From positions 1-38,649 of the IMG/VR virus record IMGVR_UViG_3300029449_000141: a DNA stretch of 38,649 nt; one strand, written 5' to 3'. Made by a program: the position numbers and the translations under genes. Under the pieces are notes generated by a model that made no database searches, was not told the DNA's origin, and was given only the letters and a program-made list of their open reading frames with translations. The stretch comes from a virus. Positions 24,809 to 32,859 of the stretch are shown piece by piece (within the stretch, counting starts at the first letter, position 1; every line of letters begins with the position of its first letter).

Positions 24809-25795
24809 ATGAATTTGACTTTTACTGCAAGGACAACTCCTGCCTGTCAGGATTTTTTGAAGATAAGAAAAGACGATGTATGTTACACGATTGATGAGTT
24901 TATTGCAAAGTATCATTCTGATTCCGATGAGGTTCTTGGTGATTGCGTAATTCAATACCGTGAAGCAGAAATGAGTCACCAAAAGATGGTTGATGATTAT
25001 GTTGCTTTTTCGGAAGGCTTGGAATTTTACAATTTTCAAGAGCCGGCACTTGTGTTTGATAATTCGATACAGGCAGCTATCTATTTTGCGAAAAAAGCAA
25101 GAGAGTGTCTGCAAATCGCACGGTTTTTTGCAATGAAAAGCGCGTTGCTTTTAGATACTGATTACAACTTGAATTGGTCACAGGGCTATGTACCTCAATA
25201 CTTATTTCGGTGCATAAATTTTGGAACTGCTTCAACATGGTATTCTAATTGCTTCGACAACATTCTCCAAGTAGCATATTGGGGCTTTTCGTTATATACA
25301 TCTGCTGTTGATAGAGATGGTAATACTTACGACGATTCGTGGGATGCAAAAAAGATTATGGGGCTTTGCACATACGAGCTTGTTGTCGCGGAATTGAAAA
25401 CTCGCGGACTCAAGGATATAAGAAAAAGCCTAACATCATGCTCTGGTAAATTTGAAGATGTAAGAATGTGGGCGAACTATATTAAGCATAAAGGCGGCAT
25501 CGACTACAAACATCTGGAAGCTGAGAAGCCTTTCCAAGTGTATCTGATGCCGATTGAGGAAGGACAAGAAAAAATACCTCCGCTGCAAATAGGTGATAAG
25601 TATAAGCAACCTGACGAGCGTTTTGCAATCAACGACTTTAAATCTCCCGTTGAGGTCGATATAGATGCAAATCTTCCAAGACTAAGAGAAACACACATTG
25701 CCATACACAAATGCCTTGGCGAGATAGTAACCGCCGTGGATTTCGACGGACATTCAGTAAAAATAGGAAGCAAGGAGGGCAACCCAAATGAATAA
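24809..25795 (+). CDS. HEPN-like protein inserted between DUF4391 and Mod
   Basis: 328 residues from the ATG at 24809; a GTG six bases earlier is also possible. The protein is mostly helical: FDNSIQAAIYFAKKARECLQ and RFFAMKSALLLDTDYN lead to VRMWANYIKHKGGIDY. There an Arg and a His, about 219 and 227, resemble the R-x(n)-H site of HEPN ribonucleases, and the context AN-x-IKHKG resembles the Cthe_2314-type HEPN group. The family link is tentative. The gene is clearly more AT-rich than DUF4391 (38% against 52% GC in sampled 60-base blocks), and it overlaps Mod by 8 bases. It may be an RNase effector that fires when restriction fails. Confidence 0.6.
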   Translation: MNLTFTARTTPACQDFLKIRKDDVCYTIDEFIAKYHSDSDEVLGDCVIQYREAEMSHQKMVDDYVAFSEGLEFYNFQEPALVFDNSIQAAIYFAKKARECLQIARFFAMKSALLLDTDYNLNWSQGYVPQYLFRCINFGTASTWYSNCFDNILQVAYWGFSLYTSAVDRDGNTYDDSWDAKKIMGLCTYELVVAELKTRGLKDIRKSLTSCSGKFEDVRMWANYIKHKGGIDYKHLEAEKPFQVYLMPIEEGQEKIPPLQIGDKYKQPDERFAINDFKSPVEVDIDANLPRLRETHIAIHKCLGEIVTAVDFDGHSVKIGSKEGNPNE

Positions 25796-27632
25796 ACCAA
25801 AATTTGAAACCCCGAACCTCACCGCCGAGAATGTGGCGAAAATAGCTGAACTTTTTCCCGGTGTGGTGACCGAAGGGAAGGTTAATTTTGACCTGCTGCG
25901 CTGTATGCTGGGTGATGAGTTATACGGCGATGAAGTTTACGAGTTTACATGGGTGGGTAAGCGCGCCGCCATTGCCGAAGCAGGGCGGCCAGTTCGCAAA
26001 ACCCTCCGCCCCTGCGTGGAGGAAAGCAAAAACTGGGACACAACTGAAAATCTCTACATTGAGGGAGACAACCTTGATGTGTTGAAATTGTTGCAAGAAA
26101 GCTACCTCGGCAAGGTGAAGATGATCTATATCGACCCTCCCTATAACACAGGCAACGACTTTGTTTACCGCGATGATTTTACTCAAAGTCGTGATGAGTA
26201 CGATGGTGAAGTTGGGGTATACAATGAAGATGGCGATAGATTATTCAGAAACACCGAAAGCAACGGTCGTTTCCACTCTGATTGGTGTAGTATGATTTAT
26301 CCACGTCTTGTTTTAGCGCGAAATATATTGAAAGACGATGGAGTCATTTTCATAAGTATTGATGAAAATGAAGTCCAAAATATGCGGAAGATATGTGATG
26401 AGGTATTCGGAGAAGCTAACTTCATCTCGCAACTTGGATGGCAAAAGGTATACTCACCAAAAAACCAAGCTCGTTATTTTTCTAATGATTATGAGTTTAT
26501 TCTTTGTTATTGTAAATCAATCGCAAGTTTTTCCGTGGGTTCTTTACCAAGAACCCCTGAGATGAACGCTCGTTACAAAAATCCTGATAATGACCCCAGA
26601 GGGGATTGGAAAGCGGGCGATTGTGTTGGGTCTGGTATCAGAAAAAATGGCTATTATGATGTTGTCAGCCCCAAGACAGGCAAAACGCATAATGTACCAC
26701 AAGGCAAGCATTGGGTTTATGCTCCGGAAACAATGAAGCGACTAATTGCCGACAATCGAATTTGGTTTGGACACGACGGGAACAGTTTTCCAGCAGTTAA
26801 ACAATTTATTTCGGAAGTAGGTGGACGAAAAGCATCAAGTTTACTTTTATATAATGACTTTGGTCATACTGATATGGCAATGAAAGATTTGAAAAAAATA
26901 TTTAGTGAGATGGAAAAAGTTCCATTTGACACGCCTAAGCCTGTAAAACTTGTTAAGATGCTTTCAATTCTCGGTATGTCTAACGATGATATTATCCTCG
27001 ACTTTTTTGCCGGTTCTGGTACTACTGCGCAGTCCATTATGGAGTTGAACGGTGAGGAAAATGGCAATCGTAAATTTATTCTAGTTCAAATTGATGAAGC
27101 AATTGAAAACAATGATGAAGCAATTTCTTTAGGCATGAATACAATTAGCGATGTGACAAAAGAACGCATACGCCGCGCCGGGGACAAAATCAAAGCCGAA
27201 GCGGGCTTGACTGCACAGAACCTCGACATTGGCTTCCGTGTGCTTAAACTCGACGAAACAAACATGAACGACGTGTACTATGCAGCGGGCGACTACACTC
27301 AAGAATTAGTGCTTCAGATGGAGAGAAACATTAAGCCCGACCGCACCGATTTGGATTTGCTTTATGGTTGCTTACTTGACTGGGGCTTGCCTCTTTCTAT
27401 GCCTCACTCGCATGAAGAAATAGACGGTTTCACCGTCCACACCTACAGCGACGGAGACTTAATTGCCTGCTTCGAGGAACGTATCAGCGAAAAAGCTATT
27501 CGTGAAATCGCAGGCCGCAAACCCCTACGTGCCATATTCCGCGACAGTAGCTTTACCAGTTCGCCCGAAAAAATAAACGTGTTTGAAATCTTCAAGCTGC
27601 TTGCACCCAACACGAATGTGAGGGTGATGTAA
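25788..27632 (+). CDS. mod: Type III restriction-modification methyltransferase (Mod)
   Basis: 614 residues; ATG after GGAGGG. N6-adenine methyltransferase of the beta layout: motif IV DPPYNTGND with Asp at 116 and Tyr at 119, and later the AdoMet motif DFFAGSGTTAQ (about 405-415). The part between them, including the target recognition domain, is sharply more AT-rich: a sampled block at 26461 has 23% GC, against 62% at 25981 and 55% at 27181. That suggests the specificity domain was exchanged. The protein modifies host sites and gives Res its specificity. Two HEPN-like genes flank it, so the Mod-Res pair is split by accessory genes. Confidence 0.94.
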   Translation: MNKPKFETPNLTAENVAKIAELFPGVVTEGKVNFDLLRCMLGDELYGDEVYEFTWVGKRAAIAEAGRPVRKTLRPCVEESKNWDTTENLYIEGDNLDVLKLLQESYLGKVKMIYIDPPYNTGNDFVYRDDFTQSRDEYDGEVGVYNEDGDRLFRNTESNGRFHSDWCSMIYPRLVLARNILKDDGVIFISIDENEVQNMRKICDEVFGEANFISQLGWQKVYSPKNQARYFSNDYEFILCYCKSIASFSVGSLPRTPEMNARYKNPDNDPRGDWKAGDCVGSGIRKNGYYDVVSPKTGKTHNVPQGKHWVYAPETMKRLIADNRIWFGHDGNSFPAVKQFISEVGGRKASSLLLYNDFGHTDMAMKDLKKIFSEMEKVPFDTPKPVKLVKMLSILGMSNDDIILDFFAGSGTTAQSIMELNGEENGNRKFILVQIDEAIENNDEAISLGMNTISDVTKERIRRAGDKIKAEAGLTAQNLDIGFRVLKLDETNMNDVYYAAGDYTQELVLQMERNIKPDRTDLDLLYGCLLDWGLPLSMPHSHEEIDGFTVHTYSDGDLIACFEERISEKAIREIAGRKPLRAIFRDSSFTSSPEKINVFEIFKLLAPNTNVRVM

Positions 27633-27633
27633 G

Positions 27634-28470
27634 ATGGCGTCATTATCATTTCGTGAGAAATCTAAATTAGAAGCACTTTTAGGAATGGAGAGCGGGTATG
27701 TTCTTCAGTTCTCGAATTCGTCATTTGCGCGTTTCATTGGTGATATATGTAATATCGATATTTATAATGGCAAAGGTTATGAAGAATATGCATCAAAAGC
27801 CAATAAGCTTCGGCAGATATGGAATAATGAGAACGATTTAGTTGTTGGAAATCTCCTCAATGCGTTGTTGGATGAGTATGTTGATTATAAACAGCGAATT
27901 GACGAATACCACTCCAGCGATGAACATGATGTTGGTGAAATGCGGATTGTAGCCAGCCGGTTATTGGGGAATGCAATAAAACTGGATATACCTGTCCAAA
28001 GGGAAGAAACCCTAAAAACACTGCAAGAAGATATAAATAATGCTCTTTCAAGGAATCAGCCAACATTGGTATTAGACCGTCTGCATACCTTTTCCACGAA
28101 GTTTCTTCGTCAGATTTGTTCGGAACACGGCATTACTGTAGTTGACAATAAGGGAATCAACCTACCACTACATAGTCTGGCTGGAATGCTTAAAAAGCAT
28201 TATGAGCAAAACCCGGTCTTTGATTCAGATTTTGTACCGCTGGCTATTCAGAATAATATTGCGCTTTTTGATAGATTTAACGCAATACGAAATAATCAAA
28301 GCTATGCGCACGACAATGTTGTTTTGGGTAATATGGAAGCCGAATTTGTTGTGCGCACTATGATAAATACTATTTCATTCATTGATGCCATAGAGCGATA
28401 CAGAAAATCAAATTCAGCAGCGCCAGCTTTGGAAGATATCGATACCGGGAATGATGATTTACCTTTTTAG
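27634..28470 (+). CDS. Abi_C/HEPN-type abortive infection protein
   Basis: 278 residues; the gene starts one base after the Mod stop. The N-terminal domain (about 8-80) has LEALLGMESGYVLQFSNSSF followed by FARFIGDICNIDIY, seen in proteins annotated as abortive infection. The C-terminal domain has AIRNNQSYAHDN, with Arg219, Asn220 and His226, the R-N-x(5)-H signature of Abi_C/HEPN folds. It is probably an RNase that stops growth when the restriction system is challenged. The gene is AT-rich (30% GC in a block at 27721) beside a GC-richer Res. Fold assignment is fair; activity is inferred. Confidence 0.82.
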   Translation: MASLSFREKSKLEALLGMESGYVLQFSNSSFARFIGDICNIDIYNGKGYEEYASKANKLRQIWNNENDLVVGNLLNALLDEYVDYKQRIDEYHSSDEHDVGEMRIVASRLLGNAIKLDIPVQREETLKTLQEDINNALSRNQPTLVLDRLHTFSTKFLRQICSEHGITVVDNKGINLPLHSLAGMLKKHYEQNPVFDSDFVPLAIQNNIALFDRFNAIRNNQSYAHDNVVLGNMEAEFVVRTMINTISFIDAIERYRKSNSAAPALEDIDTGNDDLPF

Positions 28471-28485
28471 GAAGGAGGGATATAG

Positions 28486-31400
28486 ATGAAATTAAAGTTT
28501 AGGCATCAGCCTTTTCAGGCAGACGCAGCAAAAGCAGTTTGTGACGTGTTCGCAAGTCAGCCGTTACGCACCCCAACATATATGATAGATTCCGGTTTGG
28601 GACAGCTTTCCCTATCCCAAACACAGGATTTTACGGGCTTTAGCAATGCGCCTATTGCTGTTTCTGATGAAAAAATACTGGAGCATATCCGCGCCACTCA
28701 GCGGCAAGGGGGTATAAAACCGTCCGATTCACTTGTAGGCCGTTTTAACCTGACCATTGAGATGGAAACAGGTGTTGGCAAAACCTATACATATATCAAG
28801 ACCATGTACGAGCTTAACAAACGGTATGGCTGGAGCAAATTTATCATCGTTGTGCCAAGCGTAGCTATTCGTGAGGGTGTTTATAAATCCTTCCAAATGA
28901 CGGAGGAGCATTTTGCCGAGGATTACGGCAAGAAAATCCGCTATTTCATTTATAATTCCTCGCAGCTCACTGAGATTGACCGGTTCGCTTCTGATAGTGC
29001 AATTAACGTGATGATCATCAACAGCCAAGCGTTTAATGCAAGAGGTAAGGACGCCCGGCGTATTTATATGAAGCTTGATGAGTTTCGTTCTCGCCGTCCG
29101 ATTGATATCATCGCAAAAACAAACCCGATATTGATCATCGATGAGCCACAGTCGGTGGAAGGTAAAGCAACAAAAGAGCGATTGAAAGAGTTCGCTCCCC
29201 TTGTCACCCTTCGTTATTCTGCGACCCACAAAGCTGACAGTATGTACAACATGATTTACCGCTTGGATGCGATCGAAGCCTATAACAAACGGCTCGTAAA
29301 AAAGATAGCCGTCAAGGGTATTTCGGTTTCCGGTAGCACCGCTACTGAAGGCTATGTTTATGTGCAGAGCATAAACCTTTCAAAGGGAAACCCCACAGCG
29401 ACAATCGAATTTGACATAAAGAATAAGACCGGCTTCAGTCCAAAAACACGGGTAGTAATCGAAGGTTATAGTCTGTTCGATAACTCCGGAGAGCTTGCCG
29501 AATATAAGGACGGCTATACCGTTTTGCGAATTGACGGCAGAGATTCTTCCGTTGAATTTACAAACGGTAAGAAGTTGTTTGCCGGGGATGTTATCGGTGC
29601 GGTCAGTGAGGATCAGTTGCGTCGTATTCAGATACGGGAAACCATCCTGTCCCATATCGAGCGGGAGCGGCAGTTATTTACCAAAGGCGTGAAGGTTTTA
29701 TCGCTTTTCTTTATTGATGAAGTGGCGAAGTACAAGCAGTATGATGCTTCAGGCAACGCACAGGGCGGCACCTATGCTGAGATTTTCGAGGAGGAGTACA
29801 AAGCCATCGTCGGCAGTATGCAGCTTGCCTTAACTGACACGACGGAGTACCTTGCGTATCTTGACGGTATTGAGGTCGAGCGGACACATGCTGGTTACTT
29901 TTCAATTGATAAGAAAAGTGGTCGTATGGTAGACAGTAAGCTCGGCGATAGAAAAGAACGCACATCCGACGACGCGGATGCCTATGACCTCATCATGAAG
30001 GACAAGGAACGCCTGCTTGACCGCCGAGAGCCTGTGCGGTTTATCTTTTCCCACTCTGCCTTGCGCGAAGGCTGGGATAACCCGAATGTTTTTCAGATTT
30101 GTACTTTGAAACAGAGCGGAAGCGATGTTCGTAAACGCCAGGAAGTCGGGCGTGGGCTGCGCCTTGCCGTCAATCAAGGCGGCGAACGTATGGATGAAAC
30201 CCTCCTATCCCGCGAGGAAGTCCACAATATCAACGTACTGACGGTTATTGCAAACGAAAGCTACGATAGCTTCGCCAAGGGATTGCAAAGCGAAATTGCC
30301 GAAGCTGTCGGCGATCGTCCGCGCAAGGTGGAAGCAAAGCTGTTCACAGAGAAGTTCGGCGAAGATACAGCCCTTGCTATATATGAGAGCTTAATAGAAA
30401 ACGGTTATGTGAAGCGAGGCGAACTAACCGAGAAATATTACGAGGATAAGAAAAACGGCACTATAGAAGTACCTGAAGAAGCAGCCGGACAAACTGCTGA
30501 TGTCATAGCCGTACTGGATTCTGTCTACGATCCGAATGCCAATAAGCCTGAAAACGCTCGCAAAAACACCGTCGAGGTCACGCTTGATAAGGGAAAACTG
30601 GATAGCAAGGCATTCCAAGAACTGTGGTCACGCATTAACCACAAAAGCTACTATGTCGTAGGATTTGATGAAGATGAATTGGTGGAAAAGGCTGTAAAGG
30701 AACTGAATGCACGACTGCGCGTTTCGAAGATTTATTTCAGGGTTGAGACGGGCGAACAGGCAAAGAATATTGACTCCAAGGAACAGCTTGAGTACGGAGA
30801 AGCATTTGTTCGAAAGGATATGGTGCGCGAGGAAGCGGCTTCATTCATGACGATGCGGGCAAGTTCATCCGTCCACTACGATCTTGTTGGAAAAATCGTA
30901 GCAGAGACGGGACTAACCAGAAAAGCCGTGACAAAGATTATGGTCAGGCTCGAAAAAGTAATCTTTGACCAGTTTGGAGACAACCCCGAAGAGTATATTA
31001 TCCGCGCGTCTAACATCATCAACGAACAGAAAGCCACAGCAATTATCGAACACATAACCTACGATAAGCTGACCGCTGCTTTTGGTACTGATATATTCAC
31101 CGAACCTGATCTTAAAAAAGGTAGCCTTGGCGTGAACGCCATGGAGGCAAAGCGCCACTTATATGATTATGTTATTTACGATTCAACCAACGAGCGTGAT
31201 TTCGCTTCCGCGTTAGAAGCGCACAGCCAAGAAGTAGAGGTCTATGTCAAGTTGCCACGCGGATTTTATATCAACACCCCTGTGGGCAAGTATAACCCCG
31301 ACTGGGCGATTGCGTTCTATGAAGGTAAAGTGAAACACATTTATTTCGTTGCTGAAACGAAAGGTGATATGTCCTCGATGGAACTACGCAAAATCGAGGA

Positions 31401-31509
31401 AGCCAAAGCACACTGCGCCCGTGAGCATTTCCGTGCTATCAGCGGCGATAAGGTGAAATACGATGTAGTTGACAGCTATGACAAGCTGTGGGAGCTGGTA
31501 CAGGGATAA
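28486..31509 (+). CDS. res: Type III restriction subunit (Res), helicase-nuclease
   Basis: 1007 residues behind GGAGGG. Superfamily 2 motor with motif I METGVGKT (93-100), the type III variant DEPQ (219-222), LRYSATHK and motif VI RQEVGRGLRL (about 549-558). A C-terminal PD-(D/E)XK nuclease has Pro938-Asp939 in NPDWAI, then Glu957 and Lys959 in AETKG. All key residues are present, so the enzyme should cleave DNA with Mod when two unmethylated head-to-head sites meet, as in EcoP1I-type systems. It is separated from Mod only by the Abi_C gene. Confidence 0.95.
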   Translation: MKLKFRHQPFQADAAKAVCDVFASQPLRTPTYMIDSGLGQLSLSQTQDFTGFSNAPIAVSDEKILEHIRATQRQGGIKPSDSLVGRFNLTIEMETGVGKTYTYIKTMYELNKRYGWSKFIIVVPSVAIREGVYKSFQMTEEHFAEDYGKKIRYFIYNSSQLTEIDRFASDSAINVMIINSQAFNARGKDARRIYMKLDEFRSRRPIDIIAKTNPILIIDEPQSVEGKATKERLKEFAPLVTLRYSATHKADSMYNMIYRLDAIEAYNKRLVKKIAVKGISVSGSTATEGYVYVQSINLSKGNPTATIEFDIKNKTGFSPKTRVVIEGYSLFDNSGELAEYKDGYTVLRIDGRDSSVEFTNGKKLFAGDVIGAVSEDQLRRIQIRETILSHIERERQLFTKGVKVLSLFFIDEVAKYKQYDASGNAQGGTYAEIFEEEYKAIVGSMQLALTDTTEYLAYLDGIEVERTHAGYFSIDKKSGRMVDSKLGDRKERTSDDADAYDLIMKDKERLLDRREPVRFIFSHSALREGWDNPNVFQICTLKQSGSDVRKRQEVGRGLRLAVNQGGERMDETLLSREEVHNINVLTVIANESYDSFAKGLQSEIAEAVGDRPRKVEAKLFTEKFGEDTALAIYESLIENGYVKRGELTEKYYEDKKNGTIEVPEEAAGQTADVIAVLDSVYDPNANKPENARKNTVEVTLDKGKLDSKAFQELWSRINHKSYYVVGFDEDELVEKAVKELNARLRVSKIYFRVETGEQAKNIDSKEQLEYGEAFVRKDMVREEAASFMTMRASSSVHYDLVGKIVAETGLTRKAVTKIMVRLEKVIFDQFGDNPEEYIIRASNIINEQKATAIIEHITYDKLTAAFGTDIFTEPDLKKGSLGVNAMEAKRHLYDYVIYDSTNERDFASALEAHSQEVEVYVKLPRGFYINTPVGKYNPDWAIAFYEGKVKHIYFVAETKGDMSSMELRKIEEAKAHCAREHFRAISGDKVKYDVVDSYDKLWELVQG

Positions 31510-31533
31510 AAATAGTCTGAGGGGAGAGAAAAT

Positions 31534-32859
31534 ATGGGTGGGGCTACTATTATATGTCCGAATTGCAAAAAGTCTTTTGAAATATCTGATGCCATACAGC
31601 ACCAGATTGAGGATGAGTTGCTTCGGGCAAAAACTGAGCAGTCGGAGACACTCCGCAAGGAGTATGATGCCGCTGCCGAGATAAAGTTAAAGCAAGCCGT
31701 GGAAAATGCTATATCCGAGGCACAACAGGCGGCACAGCTTCAAATTGAACGGGAGCGGCAGACTGCTAAACTTGAACTGGACAAGGCTCGCCAAACTACT
31801 GAACTTGAAGTTGAAAAGGCAAAGCAGACCACGGAACTCGAAACCGAGCGTCTGCGCCGTGAAGCCACCGCTTCAAAGGAAAGCGAAAAGCAGCTCCGTA
31901 AGCAGTTATCGGATTTGCTCGAAGAACTCTCCAAGGCAAATAAGGCGCGTGAGGATGCAGAACTCACGGCCCGCAAGGAACTGCTCGAAAAAGAAAAAGG
32001 CATACGTGCCGAGGCGGCGCAAAAAGCCTCCGAGGACTTCAACACAAAAATCCGCGAGCAGGAGGAAACCATCAACCGGTTACGTGAGCAATTAACCACA
32101 GCTAAACAGGTAGCGGAACAAGGTTCACAGCAGTTACAGGGTGAAATCCTCGAACTGGATATCGAAAATGCCCTCCGCAGCGGTTTCCCGTTCGATACAG
32201 TCGAGGAAGTCAAAAAGGGCGAACGCGGTTCGGACATTCGCCAAGTGGTCAACGAGCAGTTTTATATGAACTGCGGCTTGATTTTATGGGAGTGTAAAAA
32301 TGCCAAGACCTATCAGGCAAGCTGGCTCGGCAAACTGAAAGATGAAATTGCATCAGAAAAAGCTCAAATGGGAGTTATTGTGTTCAATCCCACTGACGGA
32401 GGAGGCGACGACTTCAAACAGCTTGCTGATAATATCTGGCTTGTGAAGCCGCGCTATGTGATAATGCTCGCCACGTTATTGCGGGAAGCAATCGTCAAGG
32501 TCTTTGCGGCTAATCGCGCTGCTGAAGGCAAAGATGTGAAGGTTGAACTGATATACAACTATCTGACCGGTGGCGAGTTTAGTAACCGGATTCGTTATAT
32601 CCTTGAGTCCTACGACGAAATGGCAAAGCAGCTCGACACCGAGAAGAAACAAGCCCAGAAACGCTGGGCAGCACAGGAAAAAATCTTGCAAAAGGTCACA
32701 AATAGTCTCTATGGTATGAGCGGCGATCTCCAAGGTATAGCCGGCCGGGAGATAATTGCGTTGCCCGCTCTCGGAGATGACGAAGAAGAAATTCCGGCTA
32801 TAAAGCCACGTATATCGGAGCCGCGAAAACGAACGGAGGATATAGATGATGAATACTAA
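31534..32859 (+). CDS. DUF2130 nuclease-like coiled-coil protein
   Basis: 441 residues; good AGGGGAGAG site. A short zinc knuckle at the start (CPNC, 8-11) is followed by a long coiled coil at about 30-205, rich in Ala, Glu and Lys and with repeated QTTELE units. The DUF2130 domain has GERGSDIRQVV and LILWECKNAKTYQASWLGKL. Asp234, Glu253 and Lys255 form a D...E-x-K pattern typical of PD-(D/E)XK nucleases. An acidic tail ends the protein. The coiled coil suggests oligomerisation or DNA-spanning. It sits between Res and the ATPase with a 14-base overlap into the latter, so the two may work together. Nuclease activity is an inference. Confidence 0.85.
   Translation: MGGATIICPNCKKSFEISDAIQHQIEDELLRAKTEQSETLRKEYDAAAEIKLKQAVENAISEAQQAAQLQIERERQTAKLELDKARQTTELEVEKAKQTTELETERLRREATASKESEKQLRKQLSDLLEELSKANKAREDAELTARKELLEKEKGIRAEAAQKASEDFNTKIREQEETINRLREQLTTAKQVAEQGSQQLQGEILELDIENALRSGFPFDTVEEVKKGERGSDIRQVVNEQFYMNCGLILWECKNAKTYQASWLGKLKDEIASEKAQMGVIVFNPTDGGGDDFKQLADNIWLVKPRYVIMLATLLREAIVKVFAANRAAEGKDVKVELIYNYLTGGEFSNRIRYILESYDEMAKQLDTEKKQAQKRWAAQEKILQKVTNSLYGMSGDLQGIAGREIIALPALGDDEEEIPAIKPRISEPRKRTEDIDDEY

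Noticed and set aside
31780-31860. DNA repeat array inside DUF2130
   Set aside because: The similar units are in-frame coiled-coil codons with many changes, not a separate repeat element.
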